A stretch of 64,000 bases of DNA from the NCBI GenBank assembly GCA_937139335.1, contig CAKZPN010000066.1:1-64000 (forward strand), in the 5' to 3' direction. The notes beneath the pieces are model-generated. The model worked only from the letters and a program-made list of their open reading frames with translations. It was not told the DNA's origin and made no database searches. Shown one piece after another: positions 18,205-25,982 of the stretch. The first letter of the stretch is position 1. Every line of letters begins with the position of its first letter. Origin of the DNA: an uncultured Roseicyclus sp. GTDB lineage: Bacteria; Pseudomonadota; Alphaproteobacteria; Rhodobacterales; Rhodobacteraceae. A program made the position numbers and the translations under genes.

Positions 18205-20768
18205 CACAGCGCCTCCTGCAGACCGACCAGCAGAGCCGAGGCGGCAGTCGTGGCCAGTGCGTAATCCTGCCAGAGCCGCCAGACCGGCGCCGCCCCGCGC
18301 CGGGTCGCGCCAAGACGCCCCGCCCGCGCGTCGGCCCATGCCCGCAGCGCGAAGAGCGTGGCGATGACCGCGTGGACCAGCGCGAAGCCCAGCAGCACGC
18401 CGCGCAAGGCATCGCGGGCATGGCGGCGCGGGTCGTCCAGGGCGAAGCCCACCCCCGCCAGCGCGACCACCGCGACGAGCCCGGCCGCGACCCCGATCAT
18501 CGCGGTGGGCCGCGCTGCCGGGCTCGCGCGCCGCGCCTCGACCCGTCGCGCCGCGACCGAGCCTGCCAGCAGGGCCGCCAGCGCGAGGCAGGACAGCGCC
18601 GCCGCAAGGAATGCGGGCAGGCCCGAGGGCGGCGCGGGCCAGCCGGGCGCCACGACCGACAGGAAGCCCACACCGAAGATCAGGCAGGCGTAGAGCGTCG
18701 CGTCGGCGACCAGCGTTGCCACCGCGCCGCCATAGGCCAGCGTGGTGCGCCGGTGCCAGTGCAATGGCAGCGCCAGGCCCGGCGCGGCCTCCACCGGCGG
18801 ATGGTCGCGATCTGTGCCCATGACAGCGCCCCAGCGCCAGACCATCGCGATGATCGCCGCGATGGCCAGCGGCGTCAGCACATAGAGACCGGCCAGCATC
18901 AGCGCGAAAAAGCTGCCGATCACGGCCGCGGTCGCCAGCGGCAGCATCGTGTTCGTCGGCAGGGCCGCGACATGATCAGGCCGGCCCGTTCCCGGCTCCA
19001 CCACCAGTGTCTCGCGCCAGCCGCGCGGCGCCCCGGGCACCAGCCCCTCGCCCCGCGCCAGCGCGAGCAGGGCCCCGGCCTCGTCCTTTCCCGGACCGGG
19101 CAGAGAGGCGAAATTATAGGCAGGCGCGGGCAGCGCCATGGCCCAGTCGAGCGTCGGCGCCTGCCACGGGTTGCGCTGGCTGCGCCGCCCGAACAGCGCC
19201 TGCATCGCGATGTCGAAGGCGAAGAGCGCAAAGCCCATCGCCAGCACCATGCTGAAGATTGAGGAGACGAGGTTGGGCAGCACCCATTCCGGATTGTCGG
19301 GGTAGATGTCGATCCGTCGTGGCATGCCCAGAAGGCCGGTCAGGTGCATGATGAAGAAGGTGCCGTGGAAGCCCACGACGATGAGCCAGAATGCGGCCTC
19401 GCCCAGCCCGCTCACGCGCCAGCGCCCCGAGAGGAGCGGCATCCAGTAGGTGATCGCCGCCATCATCGGAAAGACGAAGCCGCCGATCAGCACGTAATGC
19501 AGATGCGCGGTGACGAAGGCGGTGTCATGTGCCTGCCAGTTGAACGGCACGATCGCCAGCATCACGCCGGTCAGCCCGCCCATGACGAAGGTCAGGAAGA
19601 AGCCCATCACATGCAGCATCGGCAGCGAAAGCTCCGGCCGTCCCTTCCACATCGTGCCGATCCAGACGAAGACCTGCACCGCCGTCGGCACCGCCACCAG
19701 CGCCGAGGCGGCGGAGAACAACCCCAGCGCCATGTTCGGGATGCCCACGGCGAACATGTGGTGCACCCAGAGGCCGAAGGACAGGAACACCAGCCCCAGA
19801 ACGGAGGCGACCACCGCGCCGTAACCGAGGATCGGGGTGCGGCTGAGGATCGGGATGAGGGTGGAGAGCGCGCCGGCGGCGGGCAGGAAGATGATGTAGA
19901 CCTCGGGATGGCCGAAGAGCCAGAACAGGTGCTGCCAGAGCAGCGGGTCGCCGCCGCGCGCCACGTCGAAGAACGGCCAGTCGAAGGCGCGCTCGACCTC
20001 CAGCAGGATGGAGCCGAGGATCAGCGGCGGAAAGCCCACCAGCATCATCACGCTGGTGCCAAGCAGGTACCACCCCATCAGCGGCATCCGGGTCAGCGCC
20101 ATGCCGGCGGCGCGGCAGCGCAGGATCGTTACCGTGATCTCCACCGCCGCGGCCATGGCGGAAATCTCGACGAAGGTGATGCCCAGCAGCCAGACATCGG
20201 CGTTGATGCCCGGCGTGTGAACCCGCCCCGACATCGGCGTGTACATGAACCAGCCGCTATCGGGTGCGACGCCCGCCAGCAGCGACAGCAGGATGGTCGT
20301 GCCTCCGAAGAGATAGCACCAGTAGCCCAGCGCCGAGAGCCGCGGAAAGGCCATGTCTCGCGCGCCGAGGATCTTTGGCAGCAGCCACAGCGCCAGCCCC
20401 TCCAGCATCGGGATCGCGAAGAGGAACATCATGATCGTTCCGTGCATCGTGAAGATCTGGTTGTAGAGCGCGGTATCAAGGAAATCCCCGCGCGGCGTGG
20501 CAAGCTGCGCACGGATCAGCATCGCCAGAACACCGCCGATGGCGAAGAACACGAAGGCCGTCGCCATGAAGCGCCGCCCGATGGTGCCGTGGTTCACCGA
20601 CATGAACACGCCGCGCAGGCCGGGCAGATCGGCCCAGACCTCGGTCAGTTCGCGGTGCAGCCGCAGCGCGCGCTGGCCCGCATTGGCCCGGATCGTCGTC
20701 TCAGCTTCCGGCCCGCTGTGCAGCGCGGTAGTGGGGGCCATGGGGCTCGGGGGGGTCGTGTCGGTCAT
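18204..20768 (-). CDS. ctaD: Cytochrome c oxidase subunit I fused to a subunit III-like domain
   Basis: 854 residues. Residues about 30-560 form a heme-copper oxidase subunit I with 12 helices: TMHGTIMMFLF with a heme histidine, WLFGHPEVYIIFLP with the CuB histidine and the cross-linked tyrosine, and HLHYVLIGGFVFP with the heme a3 region. From about 620 onward a further set of helices (including HWHRRTTLAYGG and HARDALRGVLLGFALVHAV) resembles subunit III, so this is a I-III fusion. It reduces oxygen at the inner membrane. The ATG at 20768 overlaps the subunit II stop (ATGA). The longer open frame upstream runs through coxB in another frame and is not real. Confidence 0.92.
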   Translation of the reverse strand: MTDTTPPSPMAPTTALHSGPEAETTIRANAGQRALRLHRELTEVWADLPGLRGVFMSVNHGTIGRRFMATAFVFFAIGGVLAMLIRAQLATPRGDFLDTALYNQIFTMHGTIMMFLFAIPMLEGLALWLLPKILGARDMAFPRLSALGYWCYLFGGTTILLSLLAGVAPDSGWFMYTPMSGRVHTPGINADVWLLGITFVEISAMAAAVEITVTILRCRAAGMALTRMPLMGWYLLGTSVMMLVGFPPLILGSILLEVERAFDWPFFDVARGGDPLLWQHLFWLFGHPEVYIIFLPAAGALSTLIPILSRTPILGYGAVVASVLGLVFLSFGLWVHHMFAVGIPNMALGLFSAASALVAVPTAVQVFVWIGTMWKGRPELSLPMLHVMGFFLTFVMGGLTGVMLAIVPFNWQAHDTAFVTAHLHYVLIGGFVFPMMAAITYWMPLLSGRWRVSGLGEAAFWLIVVGFHGTFFIMHLTGLLGMPRRIDIYPDNPEWVLPNLVSSIFSMVLAMGFALFAFDIAMQALFGRRSQRNPWQAPTLDWAMALPAPAYNFASLPGPGKDEAGALLALARGEGLVPGAPRGWRETLVVEPGTGRPDHVAALPTNTMLPLATAAVIGSFFALMLAGLYVLTPLAIAAIIAMVWRWGAVMGTDRDHPPVEAAPGLALPLHWHRRTTLAYGGAVATLVADATLYACLIFGVGFLSVVAPGWPAPPSGLPAFLAAALSCLALAALLAGSVAARRVEARRASPAARPTAMIGVAAGLVAVVALAGVGFALDDPRRHARDALRGVLLGFALVHAVIATLFALRAWADARAGRLGATRRGAAPVWRLWQDYALATTAASALLVGLQEAL

Positions 20769-21430
20769 GGCTGCTCCCCGGTTTCGGCGGCGATCTCGGA
20801 CAGGTCGGGGAACGCCCCCTCCTCGTAGACCACCACGGTGAAGCGCATCACGCTGTGGCCGATGCCGCAGAACTCGGCGCAGAGCCCTTCGTGGATGCCG
20901 GGCGCATCGGCCATCAGCCGCGCGACATTGGTGCGGCCGGGCACTGCGTCCATCTTGCCGCCCAGCCGCGGCACCCAGAAGCTGTGGATGACATCGCTCG
21001 AGGTGATCTCGATGTCGAAGGGGCGGCCGGCGGGGATGTAGAGCACATCCTGCGTGACCAGCGGCGCGCCGTCGGGGCCCGGCTGCGTGAACTCCCACTC
21101 CCATTGCCGGGCATGGGCGGAGACCCGCAGCGCGCCATCGTCGCGCGCCACGATCCGCTCGCCCACCCAGAAGCCATAGCCCACCAGACCCACGAGCACG
21201 GTGAGCGTGAAGCCGACGCCGAGACCCATCGTCCACACCCGCTCGTCCGGGCCGACCGCAGGCTTGCGCCACCACGCGAGCAGGAGAAGGGCGAAGACAA
21301 ACGTCGTGATCAGCGCCGCCCCCAGGAGCATCACCCACCACAGGCCCGCGATCAGCCCGGCCGAGGCGCCGGCCGGGTCCAGTGTCGACAGGGGGCCACT
21401 GCAGGCCGCCAGCGCGGGAACCGAAACCAC
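20765..21430 (-). CDS. coxB: Cytochrome c oxidase subunit II (CuA)
   Basis: At least 221 residues. A lipoprotein-like start (ALAACSGPLSTLDPAG, cysteine in a LAAC lipobox) precedes two membrane helices (about 25-50 and 65-90) and the periplasmic cupredoxin domain. The CuA ligands are in VIHSFWVP and CAEFCGIGHSVM (C-x3-C-x3-H-x2-M). The start is uncertain: GTG at 21430 is the first usual start codon before the lipobox, but it leaves almost no signal peptide, and the frame stays open upstream with a basic stretch (RRPKSRR) that suits a signal peptide beginning at a non-standard codon such as CTG near 21472. Confidence 0.9.
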   Translation of the reverse strand: MVSVPALAACSGPLSTLDPAGASAGLIAGLWWVMLLGAALITTFVFALLLLAWWRKPAVGPDERVWTMGLGVGFTLTVLVGLVGYGFWVGERIVARDDGALRVSAHARQWEWEFTQPGPDGAPLVTQDVLYIPAGRPFDIEITSSDVIHSFWVPRLGGKMDAVPGRTNVARLMADAPGIHEGLCAEFCGIGHSVMRFTVVVYEEGAFPDLSEIAAETGEQP

Positions 21431-21499
21431 CGGTCCGGCCTTGAAGTAGACACGGCGGCTTTTGGGCCGCCTCAGCGCCCAAAAGCCCCGAGGCCCGCC

Positions 21500-22027
21500 A
21501 TGCGCCCCCGACCGACCCTGAAACAGCGCCGCAGGTTGCACGACCCGATCCAGCAGCACCCGGTGTTCGACGAGACCGGGTCGCGCGTCGCCATCGCGGG
21601 CCATCCGATGCACGCGATGATGGTGGCCTTTCCGATCACGCTGGCCTTCTGCACCTTCGCCGCCGACGCGCTCTACTGGTGGACGGGCGACCTGTTCTGG
21701 CCCCGCGCCGCAGTCTGGGCGGCTGGCGTTGGCTTCGTCATCGGCGTGATGGCGGGGCTCGTCGGCACGGTGGAGCTGCTGACCGTGCCCGGCATACGCA
21801 TCCGCTCGGCCAGCTGGACTCATTTCATCCTCGCCATGATGCTGCTGTCGCTTCTGGGCGCGAACTGGATGATCCGGCTGGGTGATGCGACCGCGATGGT
21901 CCTGCCCTGGGGCATCATGATCTCGGCGGTGGCCGCGGGCATGACGGCCATCACCGGCTGGCACGGCGGCAAGCTGGTCTTCGACTATCACATCGGCGCG
22001 CAGGTCGGTCACAGGGATCCCCCCTGA
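21500..22027 (+). CDS. DUF2231 membrane protein
   Basis: 175 residues, four predicted membrane segments. The family pattern is seen in HPVFDETGSRVAIAGHPMHAMM (a conserved HPxHxM near residue 38) and later GWHGGKLVFDY. DUF2231 proteins are inner-membrane proteins of unclear role, often near oxidase or c-type cytochrome genes. It is the only plus-strand gene inside the minus-strand oxidase locus, divergent from coxB and overlapping the end of the CopD-like gene tail to tail by 19 nt. The ATG at 21500 precedes a basic N-terminus. Confidence 0.85.
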   Translation: MRPRPTLKQRRRLHDPIQQHPVFDETGSRVAIAGHPMHAMMVAFPITLAFCTFAADALYWWTGDLFWPRAAVWAAGVGFVIGVMAGLVGTVELLTVPGIRIRSASWTHFILAMMLLSLLGANWMIRLGDATAMVLPWGIMISAVAAGMTAITGWHGGKLVFDYHIGAQVGHRDPP

Positions 22028-22485
22028 GGCTCGAGCAGCGCCTGCGGAAGCAACTCGGCCATCCACGACAGGTCGGGTTTCGCCAGGACCAGCCAGAACA
22101 CCACCGCCATCTGCGGCAGCACGAGGGCGAGGGCGATCAGCGGCGGCGGCATCTTGTAGCTTGCCTTGCGCTCGCCCGATTGCAGGATCAGGTTCCCGAG
22201 CCAGGCGTGGACCAGCGCCATCCCGGCCACGAAGACGAGCTTGAGAAGCAGCCATTCCTGCTGGATCTCGGTCACGAGGATCAGCGCGGTGCCGGCCCCG
22301 ATCGCGATGACCGCGGCGGGGCTGGCAAAGGCGACATAGCCGTAGTGCGTGATCAGCCGAAATTCGGTGAACCGGGTCTGGATGCGCGCGCCGCGATAAT
22401 GGTTCAGCAGCAGCGGCAGGCCCACCAGCGCCGCACACCAGCACAGCAGCGCCGCGATATGCAGGAATTTCAGGGCCGCGATCAC
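22009..22485 (-). CDS. CopD-like membrane protein
   Basis: 158 residues with four membrane helices. The start VIAALKFLHIAALLCWCAALVGLPLLL and the tail QMAVVFWLVLAKPDLSW resemble CopD/DUF2269-type proteins that often accompany cytochrome oxidase assembly genes. The GTG at 22485 overlaps the ctaG stop by 4 nt (GTGA). Function in copper delivery or oxidase assembly is inferred from position and family. Confidence 0.72.
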   Translation of the reverse strand: MIAALKFLHIAALLCWCAALVGLPLLLNHYRGARIQTRFTEFRLITHYGYVAFASPAAVIAIGAGTALILVTEIQQEWLLLKLVFVAGMALVHAWLGNLILQSGERKASYKMPPPLIALALVLPQMAVVFWLVLAKPDLSWMAELLPQALLEPQGGSL

Positions 22486-23234
22486 GCCGCGAAACCCTGG
22501 CTCCAGCCGCGGCGCAGCATCCAGAAGGCGACGGCGGCCAGCGGCACGAAGCCCGGCACCCACATGATGAGGCCGGCGAGTTGCTGGTCCGCCAGAAGGC
22601 TCAGGCCGTAGGCGTCGGCGCCCGCCATGTGCTGCGGGTAAAAACCGTGCGGCGCGAAGGTCAGCACCGCACCGATCAGCCCCATGACGCCGGCCAGCCC
22701 GCCGACCAGCAGGGCGTGGGCGAAGAGTGTCTCGGCGCGGGCGGCGGGTGCCAGGACCGACGACCAGAACACCCAGGCCGGCAGGAGGAGCGCGGCCTGA
22801 AGCAGCCAGTAGACCGCGACGCTGTCCCAGGCCCGGTCATAGACCGCCGGGAGATGCCACAAGATCAGCGCGAGCGAGGTGAGGCCGAAGCCGAGGCCCG
22901 CCGGCAGCGCGCGCCAGGGCAGCGCCACGGCCAGCGCCGGGGCAACTATGCACAGAAGGACCAGGTGGTGGCCCGCGCGGGCCGCGAACAGCGCCACGGT
23001 GGCGGCGCAGAGCGGCGAGACGAAGGCAAGCACGAGCCCGCCCAGCGCCACGGCAAGCGCACGGTCGCGCGAGGGGTCGGGGCCGGTCCCCTGCCGCAGC
23101 CACAGCGCCCCGAGGGACGCGAGCGCGAGGGCGGCCACCAGCGCCGGGTCCCCGTTCCAGCTTGCAAGAAGCTCGCCGGGGGGCACGACGGGGCCGCAAT
23201 AGGGTGTGGTCTGGGAAAACGGGGCTGTGGTCAT
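22482..23234 (-). CDS. ctaG: Cytochrome c oxidase assembly protein, caa3 CtaG type
   Basis: 250 residues, about seven helices. Contains the caa3_CtaG family pattern: SPLCAATVALFAARAGHHLVL (His pair after helix 2), LWHLPAVYDRAW, and PHGFYPQHMAGADAYGLSLLADQQLAGLIMW. Such proteins help insert copper in caa3-type oxidases and differ from the single-helix Cox11-type CtaG. First gene of this locus, coupled to the CopD-like gene. Confidence 0.88.
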   Translation of the reverse strand: MTTAPFSQTTPYCGPVVPPGELLASWNGDPALVAALALASLGALWLRQGTGPDPSRDRALAVALGGLVLAFVSPLCAATVALFAARAGHHLVLLCIVAPALAVALPWRALPAGLGFGLTSLALILWHLPAVYDRAWDSVAVYWLLQAALLLPAWVFWSSVLAPAARAETLFAHALLVGGLAGVMGLIGAVLTFAPHGFYPQHMAGADAYGLSLLADQQLAGLIMWVPGFVPLAAVAFWMLRRGWSQGFAA

Positions 23235-23330
23235 GGGCGCGCCATCCGGGTTGCGCGGAAATATCGGCTTACATGCACCGGCCCCTCACCCGTCGAGGGC
23301 AGGGGCCGGCGGCTGGATTCTGTCGAAACC

Positions 23331-23402
23331 TCAGAGCAACAGCGCAATGATGATGACGACGAGCAGGGGCGCTCCCAAGAGCCAGGCTATGATGGCCGGC
23401 AT
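23331..23402 (-). CDS. 23-residue hydrophobic mini-protein
   Basis: ATG at 23402 to TGA at 23331 encodes MPAIIAWLLGAPLLVVIIIA followed by three leucines, a single membrane helix. An AAGGAGAT ribosome site at ideal spacing precedes it, which is the main reason to believe it is translated. It lies 42 nt after the stop of the PhnA-like membrane protein gene, so the two may be co-transcribed. No family is recognised. Confidence 0.55.
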   Translation of the reverse strand: MPAIIAWLLGAPLLVVIIIALLL

Positions 23403-23444
23403 GGCGGATCTCCTTTTCAGTTTGCGTGGGCCGGGGCCGTCGGG

Positions 23445-24323
23445 TCAGCGTCCGAAGGCGCGAAAGCCGACGTTCCGGTCACGGTGTTCGCCACCCGAGG
23501 CGGCCGCGAAATAGGCGGCAGCGGCACCGGCCAGCATCGTCGCCGCCAGCACGAACGCCGCGATGGCACCTGCGATGCGCACCTGGTCGGCCGTCTCGAC
23601 GGCCTCGTCCCAGGCTGACCGGGCTTGCGCCACGGCGGTGTCGAGCTGCTCGCGCGCCTCTTCCCGGGTGGTGCCGGTCGCGTCCGAGATGACGGCGGCG
23701 AGATAGGCGCGGTCGTCCTCGACCAGTTCACCTTGCTGGAAGGCCCGCGTCATCACCGACGCGATTTCGCCGCGCACTTCGGGGTCAGCGGTGACGGCAC
23801 CGTCTTCGCTGCGCAGGGCGACGCCGGCGAAATAGTCGAGCGGCTCTTCCATCGTCTCGGCGACGGTGGAGGCGGCGGCCCCGACGCCGGAGGCCGCGGT
23901 GCCGATGATGTTGGTGACACCCGACGCCGCCATCACGGTGGCAACCAGCGCGCCAACGGCCCAGACGGTGACGCCATGCGCGCCGTCGCGGGTTTCGACC
24001 TCGTCCTCGGTAGCATCACCGATACGCCGGCGCATCCGGCCGGCCAGGTAACCGCCGGCCGCGAAGCTGGAGACGGTGATCCAGATGAACCACAGGCCGG
24101 ACGCGATCGTGTACCACATCAGCGAAGCGCCTTCGCCCGGTTCGGGCGACACGATCGACAGGCCGATGCCCGCGCCGAAGGTCGCCAGCACAAGGAACAG
24201 GCCGTAGGCGAGGGCTGCGCCTGCCAGAACGGCGGCCCAGTCGAGATAGGAATGGGTGTCGGCCACTTCGACCGCGGTGGTCGGCACGCTACCCGGTGCC
24301 GCGGGATCGGGGTGCATGGTCAT
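23445..24323 (-). CDS. PhnA-like integral membrane protein of unknown function
   Basis: 292 residues. Helices at about 28-58 (SYLDWAAVLAGAALAYGLFLVLA), 70-95, 118-140 and 255-278 frame a soluble segment (about 155-250) rich in acidic and Gln residues (AFQQGELVEDDRAYLAAVISDATGT). It resembles the alphaproteobacterial PhnA-like membrane proteins, whose role is not known. It lies between two tiny hydrophobic-protein genes and downstream of an EcfG-like promoter, suggesting an envelope stress role. Confidence 0.7.
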   Translation of the reverse strand: MTMHPDPAAPGSVPTTAVEVADTHSYLDWAAVLAGAALAYGLFLVLATFGAGIGLSIVSPEPGEGASLMWYTIASGLWFIWITVSSFAAGGYLAGRMRRRIGDATEDEVETRDGAHGVTVWAVGALVATVMAASGVTNIIGTAASGVGAAASTVAETMEEPLDYFAGVALRSEDGAVTADPEVRGEIASVMTRAFQQGELVEDDRAYLAAVISDATGTTREEAREQLDTAVAQARSAWDEAVETADQVRIAGAIAAFVLAATMLAGAAAAYFAAASGGEHRDRNVGFRAFGR

Positions 24324-24381
24324 GGAAATGTCCTTTCAATGCAGATGCTCCCGCAGGAGCCGATCGGTGAAGCCCTGCGCA

Positions 24382-24456
24382 TCAAGCGAGGCCAACGAAG
24401 GACAGGATGGCCAGAACGACCACGATGAGGCCCACGATATAGATGATGCTGTGCAT
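24382..24456 (-). CDS. 24-residue hydrophobic mini-protein
   Basis: ATG at 24456 to TGA at 24382 encodes a single-helix peptide beginning MHSIIYIVGLIVVVLAILSF. A GAAGGAATT ribosome site lies 7-8 nt upstream. Similar one-helix peptides with the IYIVGLIVVVLAILS pattern are, as far as I recall, common but unstudied in Alphaproteobacteria. An EcfG-like promoter (24547-24571) precedes it, and the 292-residue membrane protein follows 58 nt later. Confidence 0.6.
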   Translation of the reverse strand: MHSIIYIVGLIVVVLAILSFVGLA

Positions 24457-24546
24457 TGCGGAATTCCTTCGGCAGTTTGTGTTCCATGTCGCACCGGAGG
24501 CGCCGCCGATCCCGTGTGTTCACGACTGCGCGACCTGTCCGGATAC

Positions 24547-24571
24547 AACCGCGAAGCTGCGCGAAGGTTCC
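24547..24571 (-). promoter_or_regulatory. EcfG-type promoter upstream of the mini-protein / PhnA-like operon
   Basis: On the minus strand GGAAC (24567-24571) is followed after 16 nt by GGTT (24547-24550), the alphaproteobacterial general-stress promoter pattern. The 24-residue gene starts 91 nt downstream. Located in the gap after the triheme cytochrome gene. Confidence 0.6.
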
Positions 24572-24592
24572 ACCTGCCGGGCAGCAGAAGGT

Positions 24593-25972
24593 CTACTCGA
24601 CCGCGGCCTGATCGCCCTCGTGCTCTTCGCGCAGGTCGGCGACCATGCCGGCGGTGACGGAACCCGCGTCGTTGGACCAGGCGTTGCGCACGAAACTGGC
24701 CAGTTCCGCCACTTCCGCGTCACTCAGCCGCCAGCCGAAGCCCGGCATCCGCAGGCGCATCGGACGCTCTTCGGTGGAGGGAAGCTCGTCGCCCTCGAGG
24801 ATCATGTGGATGAGACCCGTGGGTTCCGCCGCGGTGACAAGGAAGCTGCCGTCAAGCTCGGGGAAAACCTCGTCCGCGCCGCGACCGTCAACCATGTGAC
24901 AGGCCGAGCAATTGTCCAGATAAAGCCGCGCGCCAAGGGGCATGTCGGGGTCGGCCGTGCTGAGCATCGCCGCGGTGGCGTTCTCGACCAACTCGTCCAC
25001 GGCCCGGACCTGCTCGGCCTCGTCGGGCACGTCGGCATCGTCTTCCGGCGCCGGACCGTCGGTCCCGATGTGGCGCAGGTAGGCGACGACCGCCTGCATG
25101 TCCTCCGCCGTCAGGTATTGCAGCGAATCCTCGACGACCAATGCCATCTCGCCCACCACGCTCGCGTGCGCGTTGCGGCCTGTTCCGAGCACGCGGGCGA
25201 GTTCCTCGCCGCTCCAGGTCTGGGGCGGGCTGTCGGGGCCGCGCAGGCCGGGCGCGGTCCAGCCGTCGATCTCGCCGCCGGTCAGGAATTCGGGGTCCTC
25301 GGCGGTGAAGCCAGCTTGGGTAAAGGTTTGCGTCCGCGGCGAATGGCAGGCGCTGCAATGCCCCGGCCCCTCGACAATATAGGCGCCGCGGTTCAGCTGT
25401 TCGTCGTCGTAGCGCCCGGGCCCGCCCACGTCGCGCTCGGCTTCCGGCAGGCCGACCCATTTCCAGGCACGCAGGGCCCAGCGCTGGTCGAATGGAAACC
25501 CCAGTTCCGGCTCGGGCACCGGGTTGGAGACCGGCTCCACCTCGGTGGTGAAGTAGAGATAGAGCGCGCGCACGTCCTCCTCGGTGAGGAAGCGGTAGTT
25601 GTCATACGGCATCGCGGGGTACAGATGCGCGCCGTCCTCGCGCACCCCGTCATAGAGCGCCGCGCGGAATTCATCGAGCGAATAGTCCCCGATACCGGTC
25701 TCGTCGTCGGGGGTGATGTTGGCAGAATAGATGACGCCGAGCGGGCTGTTGATCGGACGGCCGCCGGCAAACTGCACGCCATCCTCGGCGGTGTGGCAGG
25801 CGGCGCAATCGGCCAGCCGCATCACGTATTCGCCCGCGCCCTCCTCGGGTTGCCAGCCGGCGGCAAGATCCTCGTGCGGCTCGGTCGTCTGGGGCGGGAT
25901 GAAGATGAACAGGAGCAACCCGATCACGGCGACGATGGCGAGGGCAAGAAGGACGCGCAGAAAGGTTCTCAT
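24593..25972 (-). CDS. Membrane-anchored triheme cytochrome c
   Basis: 459 residues. One N-terminal membrane helix (about 5-26) anchors three c-type heme domains: CAACH near residue 56, CSACH near 206, and CSACH near 353. This matches the cytochrome subunit of periplasmic gluconate/sorbitol/alcohol dehydrogenase complexes, which passes electrons from the flavoprotein to ubiquinone or an oxidase. It is the last gene of a three-gene operon, 10 nt after the GMC dehydrogenase. Distal methionine ligands are probably in MPYDNYR and MPGFGWRLSD. Confidence 0.92.
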   Translation of the reverse strand: MRTFLRVLLALAIVAVIGLLLFIFIPPQTTEPHEDLAAGWQPEEGAGEYVMRLADCAACHTAEDGVQFAGGRPINSPLGVIYSANITPDDETGIGDYSLDEFRAALYDGVREDGAHLYPAMPYDNYRFLTEEDVRALYLYFTTEVEPVSNPVPEPELGFPFDQRWALRAWKWVGLPEAERDVGGPGRYDDEQLNRGAYIVEGPGHCSACHSPRTQTFTQAGFTAEDPEFLTGGEIDGWTAPGLRGPDSPPQTWSGEELARVLGTGRNAHASVVGEMALVVEDSLQYLTAEDMQAVVAYLRHIGTDGPAPEDDADVPDEAEQVRAVDELVENATAAMLSTADPDMPLGARLYLDNCSACHMVDGRGADEVFPELDGSFLVTAAEPTGLIHMILEGDELPSTEERPMRLRMPGFGWRLSDAEVAELASFVRNAWSNDAGSVTAGMVADLREEHEGDQAAVE

Positions 25973-25982
25973 CGCTTCGCCC

